DNA of 64,000 bases from an uncultured Eubacterium sp. GTDB taxonomy: Bacteria; Bacillota; Clostridia; Lachnospirales; Lachnospiraceae. The stretch's first letter is position 1. Each line of letters begins with the position of its first letter. The notes under the pieces were generated by a model that worked only from the letters and a program-made list of their open reading frames with translations, did no database searches and was not told the DNA's origin. The position numbers were made by a program, and so were the translations under genes. Shown here in pieces: positions 59,894 to 64,000 of the stretch. The DNA is taken from NCBI GenBank assembly GCA_910584645.1, contig CAJUAU010000007.1, positions 1 through 64,000 of the forward strand, read 5' to 3'.

Positions 59894-60721
59894 ATGAGTG
59901 AATGCAATCATGATTGTTCCAGCTGCAGTTCAAACTGTGCAGACAGAGAACCCGGATCTTTTCTGGAAAAACCACATCCCGACAGCAGTGTAAAAAAAGT
60001 GATCGGTGTTGTCAGTGGCAAAGGAGGCGTGGGCAAGTCCATGGTCACTGATCTTCTTGCAGTGGCGTTCAGCCGTAAGGGATACCACTGTGGTATCCTG
60101 GATGCGGATATCACCGGTCCCTCCATACCGAAAGCCTTTGGTATCACGGAAAAGGCTATGGGAAATGCCACGACTATTTTTCCGGTCAAATCAAAAACAA
60201 ACATAGATATCATGTCCATTAATCTGCTTTTGGAGAATGAAACCGACCCTGTCATCTGGAGGGGGCCTGTCATCGCCGGAACTGTAAAACAATTCTGGAC
60301 TGATGTACTTTGGGAAAATGTAGATTATCTCTTTGTGGATATGCCTCCCGGAACGGGAGATGTTCCCCTTACCGTATTCCAGTCCCTGCCCCTGGACGGC
60401 ATCGTCGTCGTGACCACGCCTCAGGATCTGGTATCCCTGATCGTGAGCAAGGCTGTAAAAATGGCAGAAATGATGAATATTCCGGTACTGGGGATCGTAG
60501 AAAATATGAGTTATGCCCTGTGCCCTGACTGCGGTAAACATATTTCCGTATTTGGAGAAAGCCATGTGAAAGAAATTGCTGACCAGTATGGTCTGATCGT
60601 TCTCAGCCAGCTTCCCATCAACCCGGAACTCACCAAAGCAGTGGACCACGGCAGGATCGAAGATTTTTCCTTTGATTACATGGATGATGCTGTTAAGGTC
60701 ATCGAAAACCTGGAGGTATAG
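59894..60721 (+). CDS. Mrp/NBP35-family Fe-S cluster carrier ATPase
   Basis: 275 residues from the ATG at 59894. A Cys-rich N-terminus (MSECNHDCSSCSSNCADR) is typical of clostridial Mrp proteins; an in-frame TTG at 59849 lacks a good ribosome site. Deviant Walker A GKGGVGKS near residue 44, Walker B FVDMPPGTGDVPLTV, and a C-terminal CPDCG that binds the bridging [4Fe-4S] cluster. It assembles or transfers Fe-S clusters in the cytosol. thiN follows 3 bp later. Confidence 0.93.
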   Translation: MSECNHDCSSCSSNCADREPGSFLEKPHPDSSVKKVIGVVSGKGGVGKSMVTDLLAVAFSRKGYHCGILDADITGPSIPKAFGITEKAMGNATTIFPVKSKTNIDIMSINLLLENETDPVIWRGPVIAGTVKQFWTDVLWENVDYLFVDMPPGTGDVPLTVFQSLPLDGIVVVTTPQDLVSLIVSKAVKMAEMMNIPVLGIVENMSYALCPDCGKHISVFGESHVKEIADQYGLIVLSQLPINPELTKAVDHGRIEDFSFDYMDDAVKVIENLEV

Positions 60722-60724
60722 AAA

Positions 60725-61369
60725 ATGGACACTCCTGTCTGTTACATTTTTGGCGCAGGGGAATTTTCCACCTGTAACATATCACTGACAGATGAAGATC
60801 TGGTCATTGCCGCTGACGGCGGCTATGACCACCTGCTTCAGATTGGGCTTCGGGCAGATATTGCCCTGGGAGATTTTGATTCTGTTCAGTCTCTGGAAAT
60901 ATGGGAAGATACAATATGCGAAAAGCACACCTATCCACCGGAAAAAGACGATACAGATATGATGCTTGCCATCAAACTGGGACTCTCCAAAGGTTACCAC
61001 ACTTTTGAGATCTACGGCGGCCTGGGCGGGCGGCTGGATCATTCCATAGCCAATATCCAGGCACTTTCCTACCTTGCCGCCGAGGGTGCCCAGGGAATTC
61101 TCCATCACGATCAATATGTGCTGACCGTGATCCAAAATTCCGGTTTTACAATTCCAAAGGATTTTACTGGTTATGTCTCGGTATTCTCCCTCAGTGACAC
61201 GAGTCAGAATGTAACGATCAAAGGATTGAAGTATGAAATAGAAGGAAGCACCCTGACGAATCAATTCCCCTTGGGGATCAGCAATGAGGCCACTGGAAAA
61301 AAGGGAAGTATCAGCGTGGAAAATGGAACTCTTCTGATCCTGTGGCAGGGAGAAAACCTGTCTTTATAA
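60725..61369 (+). CDS. thiN: Thiamine pyrophosphokinase
   Basis: 214 residues. Signatures are AADGGYDHLL, LGDFDSV, PEKDDTDMMLAIK and GGLGGRLDHSIANIQAL. It turns thiamine into thiamine diphosphate. GGAGG inside mrp precedes the ATG, so both are one operon. Its stop overlaps by 6 bp the 3' end of the convergent BtrH_N-like gene. Confidence 0.95.
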   Translation: MDTPVCYIFGAGEFSTCNISLTDEDLVIAADGGYDHLLQIGLRADIALGDFDSVQSLEIWEDTICEKHTYPPEKDDTDMMLAIKLGLSKGYHTFEIYGGLGGRLDHSIANIQALSYLAAEGAQGILHHDQYVLTVIQNSGFTIPKDFTGYVSVFSLSDTSQNVTIKGLKYEIEGSTLTNQFPLGISNEATGKKGSISVENGTLLILWQGENLSL

Positions 61370-62314
61370 CTGATATATCTCCCGCTCTCTCTCAAGAAGC
61401 GCTTTGTAATTATATACAAGGGTTTCCTGATCTGCAAAATCATACTCAAAGCTCCCTTTCAGAAAACGGTAAGACATCAGAGTCCAGTCATTACACAGCT
61501 GGTTCATTTTAATATAATACTCCTGTTGGTTTTTATCAGCAAACAGATTAATAAGCATCTTCAACTGGGGAACATGGGTATCCGTCATAATGTTATGGGC
61601 GATTTTGCGGAGTTCAAATCCCCTCAGGGAAGACAGCCCCGAGTAAAGATATTCGCAATAATCCAGGCCTGTCCGAAGCCTGCCGCCCTGTTCTAATTTT
61701 ATATTTTCTTCCATGTGATTTTTTCTTTCCTGTACCCAGTCAATCTCCTTCTCTTTTTTATCCCAGTCCACTTCCCCTTCTATGTAAGCGATGGGAATTG
61801 GCTGATGCTGACCAATCTCAAGAATGTTCCCAAAGGGAAGAACCCCCTTATGTGTCGTCGGCTGGGATGTCGAAGCACAGACATCCACGATATGCAGCCC
61901 TTCCTTGTCCACTCCTGTCACCAGTGTACAGTGCTGTATCCCGTCATTGACAAAAGCCTTATAATATCCATAATCCCTCGAATTCAGCGAAATCATAAAA
62001 GCACCATGTTCAGACAAAATCTCATATGCCACTTCTCCTATGTGCTGCGGCAGGATCTCCCCCGTCTTATACGCAATCTGATTTTCCGAACAAAAATAAT
62101 GTATGCCCTGAATAAAATTAGCACTCAGACTGATTCCATCCTGATATGACAAACTGAGCCTGACACCAGCATAGGGAAGCTGTACCTCTAATTCACTTAA
62201 CCTCACTCCCTTATAACGCATCATCTGAAGAAATGATCCCATAAAACAATTATTGCATTCGCACAGTGGGAGGTTCGCATCCAATACCAGTTCCATACCT
62301 AATTCCATATCCAT
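61364..62314 (-). CDS. BtrH_N-like (C39-fold-like) protein divergent from agrBD
   Basis: 316 residues from the ATG at 62314, with AAGGAGG upstream; 43 upstream in-frame codons run into the large palindrome and are rejected. Residues about 10-165 resemble the BtrH N-terminal domain: CECNNCFMGSFLQMMRYKGV (candidate catalytic Cys), then HGAFMISLNSRDYGYYKAF and QHCTLVTGVDKEGLHIVDVC (candidate His/Asp). BtrH is an acyltransferase of papain/C39-like fold in butirosin synthesis. The C-terminal half is helical. No membrane segment. Its position next to an agr locus suggests quorum control or a peptide-linked job. Function not established. Confidence 0.6.
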   Translation of the reverse strand: MDMELGMELVLDANLPLCECNNCFMGSFLQMMRYKGVRLSELEVQLPYAGVRLSLSYQDGISLSANFIQGIHYFCSENQIAYKTGEILPQHIGEVAYEILSEHGAFMISLNSRDYGYYKAFVNDGIQHCTLVTGVDKEGLHIVDVCASTSQPTTHKGVLPFGNILEIGQHQPIPIAYIEGEVDWDKKEKEIDWVQERKNHMEENIKLEQGGRLRTGLDYCEYLYSGLSSLRGFELRKIAHNIMTDTHVPQLKMLINLFADKNQQEYYIKMNQLCNDWTLMSYRFLKGSFEYDFADQETLVYNYKALLEREREIYQL

Positions 62315-62386
62315 AATCAGTTCCTCCTTAAAATTCTTTTGTTCTGTAACTATTATACAGGAAACAGGAAAAAGATGGTATACTTT

Positions 62387-62482
62387 TGCGCGAACCGTGT
62401 TATTTCGTGTCTGAAATAACGATGCTTCGTCGTTTGCGGCCATTTTTTATGATTTCAGACACGAAATCGCACAGTTCGCGCA
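62387..62482. repeat. 31-bp near-perfect inverted repeat in the divergent agr promoter region
   Basis: Arms at 62387-62417 and 62452-62482 match at 28 of 31 positions. The arms begin TGCGCGAAC and end TTTCGTGTCTGAAAT. The 34-nt centre carries its own AACGA/TCGTT stem. It sits between the divergent BtrH_N-like and agrB genes and could form a cruciform or a long RNA hairpin, or hold a dimeric operator. Confidence 0.85.
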
Positions 62483-62489
62483 CACCCCC

Positions 62490-62517
62490 TTGTTTTTGTC
62501 ATTTTTTCCGTTATACT
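62490..62517 (+). promoter_or_regulatory. Candidate agrBD promoter
   Basis: TTGTTT (62490-62495), 16 bp, TATACT (62512-62517), immediately after the inverted repeat and about 64 bp before the agrB start. Confidence 0.5.
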
Positions 62518-62580
62518 ATTACACAACAAGTCGACTGCACCGGTGCATTGCATATTTTTCGTAAAGGAGGATACTGCAAT

Positions 62581-63165
62581 ATGGCAGTCATTCACGCGGA
62601 ACAGTTTCTGGAACAGATCCAGTCATCCTACCAATTCACGGATCTGGAAATGAAGCGGTTAAAGTACACCCTTAAGGCTGTGAGTTCTGAACTAATCAAA
62701 ACATTACTGCTATCTATTTTATTTTTAAACCTGGGGCATCTCCCCGAATTTTTAATTGGTGTACTGGTTCTTATAACCATCCGATGCAATTCAGGCGGTC
62801 TTCATATGGAACACTTTATTACCTGTTTTCTATTTACGCTGACATTTATGCTGTTGTCGGTGATCGTGCTCCCTTCTTATGTATCGGTTCCCTATGCGTT
62901 CAAACCTGTGATACTGGCTCTGTGCATTCTGATCACATTTCTGGCTTCCCCGGTGGCATCAAAAAAAAGGCCCCCCGCAGCACCAGAGACCAAACGCCGG
63001 TACCGCAACAGGGCGACAGGACTTTTGTTCCTATATTCAGTTATTATAATCATTTTGAAAACAACTCCAATCGCAGACATCTGCTTCTGGATTATTGTTT
63101 TACAGGCATTACAACTACTATGTGCCGTTGCCGCACAGAAAGGAGGAAAAAATGAAGAAATTTAA
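62581..63165 (+). CDS. agrB: AgrB-type peptide-processing membrane protease
   Basis: 194 residues from the ATG at 62581, with AAAGGAGG upstream; a 65-codon extension through the promoter and palindrome is rejected. Five or six hydrophobic segments. The active-site region RCNSGGLHMEHFITC matches AgrB: His75 and Cys82 are seven residues apart, as His77 and Cys84 are in the S. aureus enzyme. AgrB cleaves the AgrD C-terminal tail and forms the cyclic peptide. The 3' end overlaps agrD by 14 bp. Confidence 0.92.
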   Translation: MAVIHAEQFLEQIQSSYQFTDLEMKRLKYTLKAVSSELIKTLLLSILFLNLGHLPEFLIGVLVLITIRCNSGGLHMEHFITCFLFTLTFMLLSVIVLPSYVSVPYAFKPVILALCILITFLASPVASKKRPPAAPETKRRYRNRATGLLFLYSVIIIILKTTPIADICFWIIVLQALQLLCAVAAQKGGKNEEI

Positions 63166-63280
63166 TAGCAGTCTTTTATTCAGGGTCTGCAGTTTATGTA
63201 TCGCCATGGCTGCCATGATGACCACAAACATTATCAGTTTTTGTTTTTGGGGCGAGCCGGAATATCCGACAGAAGACTAA
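63152..63280 (+). CDS. agrD: AgrD-type autoinducing peptide precursor
   Basis: 42 residues from the ATG at 63152, with AAAGGAGG upstream inside agrB. N-terminal amphipathic/hydrophobic leader (1-27), core around NIISFCFWG with Cys31, and an acidic tail EPEYPTED that matches the charged, Pro-containing AgrD recognition tail (PExP). Only four residues separate Cys31 from PEYP; known precursors such as those of S. aureus and C. perfringens have about six. The ring would therefore be unusually small, or cleavage is shifted. Short overlap with agrB suggests coupled translation. Confidence 0.88.
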   Translation: MKKFNSSLLFRVCSLCIAMAAMMTTNIISFCFWGEPEYPTED

Positions 63281-63325
63281 TAAAAACCGATACAAAAAAC
63301 AATTAAACCAACCAGACACTATGAT

Positions 63326-63355
63326 AAAAAGGCTTATTTACATGTAAGCCTTTTT
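63326..63355. terminator. Bidirectional terminator between agrD and agrC
   Basis: Perfect 11-bp stem AAAAAGGCTTA/TAAGCCTTTTT with an 8-nt loop. It overlaps the last codons and stop of agrC. Confidence 0.85.
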
Positions 63356-64000
63356 ATTTTGATCCGCACCGCATACCAATCCGTTTCTTCTACTGTGTAC
63401 TTATTCATGTACAGTTCTCCCTTATAATGGTTCAGCGTATCCATCACATTATACAGCCCCAGCCCACGCATCTCCGCATTTTCCTTTGTACTGTATCCTT
63501 TCTTTGAAAAATTGGTGATCTCCTGCATATCTGTATTCCGGATCGGGTTAGATATAGCGAATTCATACCAGTCCCCCTCTTCGTGCAGGGTCAGCCGGAT
63601 CTCTTTTTTGAGATAATTGCTCTCAACCTCCTCGATGGCATTGTCGATCAGGTTCCCAAAAGTACCGATCAGCTCTGTGAGGGGAATATTGGTGCATATC
63701 TTTTTCACAGATATCTCCTGTGAAATATGGATGCCCCGGTTTACTGCCTCCGAAAATTTGACTCCGAGAAACCCAGACAGCACTGGATCTTCCACTTTGA
63801 TCAGGCTGTAAAAGGCGTCCACCCTCTGAATCTTAGACATATAACCTTCCAGCGTCTCTACCAGGCAATCATAAGTCTGGCAGCGATTAATTATTCCATA
63901 AATCGCCTGCAGGTGGGCATCAAACTGGTGCTGTTGCTGCCGGATCCTTGTGATCACATCCCGCATGGGTTTTTCAAATTTGCTGCGTTCCTTTAATTCA
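63334..64000 (-). CDS. agrC: AgrC-like sensor histidine kinase (partial, C-terminal part)
   Basis: The frame is open through the right edge, so the N-terminal sensor is outside the window; the visible 221 codons cover the kinase core. H-box RQQQHQFDAHLQAIYGI, with His followed by Gln-Phe-Asp in place of the more usual HDF/HDY..N. N-box NLIDNAIEEV, and G-box MRGLGLYNVM, as in GHKL-type (HPK10) kinases that sense autoinducing peptides. It is on the strand opposite agrBD and converges with it, unlike the usual agrBDCA order. An agrA gene may lie beyond the edge. Confidence 0.85.
   Translation of the reverse strand, partial: ELKERSKFEKPMRDVITRIRQQQHQFDAHLQAIYGIINRCQTYDCLVETLEGYMSKIQRVDAFYSLIKVEDPVLSGFLGVKFSEAVNRGIHISQEISVKKICTNIPLTELIGTFGNLIDNAIEEVESNYLKKEIRLTLHEEGDWYEFAISNPIRNTDMQEITNFSKKGYSTKENAEMRGLGLYNVMDTLNHYKGELYMNKYTVEETDWYAVRIKIKRLTCK

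Overview
The window reads as a chromosomal stretch of a motile, spore-forming, plant-polysaccharide-using Firmicute of class Clostridia, most likely a Lachnospiraceae member. The evidence is a FliK-like flagellar protein, several chemotaxis proteins, the spore protease YyaC, hrcA-grpE-dnaK-dnaJ under a perfect CIRCE element, the rpsF-ssb-rpsR, gdpP-rplI-dnaB and dnaX-ybaB-recR clusters, and strong AAGGAGG-type ribosome sites. No IS element, prophage, rRNA or CRISPR array was seen.

Layout. 1-2.1 kb: tandem duplicated promoter and FliK-like gene. 2.1-10.5 kb: MATE pump, leuS, two L,D-transpeptidases, DedA, tRNA-Cys, tRNA-Glu and a truncated tRNA-like sequence. 10.6-16.4 kb: a signalling block (HD-GYP regulator, HPt, soluble MCP, FIST protein, membrane MCP). 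16.7-23.8 kb: purC-purF-purB, a degenerate GH3 lipoprotein, an extremely Cys/Gly-rich 80-residue protein, aroC. 23.9-25.2 kb: a two-repeat MshEN-like/CheX fusion with a CheY-like receiver. 25.5-28.4 kb: DUF951, an internally duplicated lipoprotein, rpsF-ssb-rpsR. 28.6-35.6 kb: a hemicellulose locus (cytosolic GH43, AraC regulator, secreted GH43, secreted esterase). 35.7-41.4 kb: gdpP-rplI-dnaB, a MerR-type regulator, a secreted Ig-like protein. 41.6-49.4 kb: dnaJ-dnaK-grpE-hrcA, CvpA, a DUF5711-like protein and an MPN-like membrane protein. 49.5-59.6 kb: yyaC, recR-ybaB-dnaX, phosphofructokinase, diguanylate cyclase, second secreted esterase, NfnAB-type pair, C_GCAxxG protein. 59.9-64.0 kb: Mrp ATPase, thiamine pyrophosphokinase, and an agr-type quorum-sensing locus (agrB, agrD, partial agrC) with a divergent BtrH_N-like gene.

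Themes. Cyclic nucleotides recur: a GGDEF cyclase, an HD-GYP regulator, a candidate c-di-GMP-binding CheX fusion and a c-di-AMP phosphodiesterase. Four secreted proteins share a Lys-rich N-terminal Ig-like module, which suggests a common way of attaching to the cell wall or to polysaccharide. Two families of short palindromic repeats sit between genes, one of them consistently in 5' leaders. The most interesting unit is the agr locus at the right edge. It has a short, atypical AgrD core and shares its divergent promoter region with a C39-fold-like gene across a 31-bp near-perfect inverted repeat.
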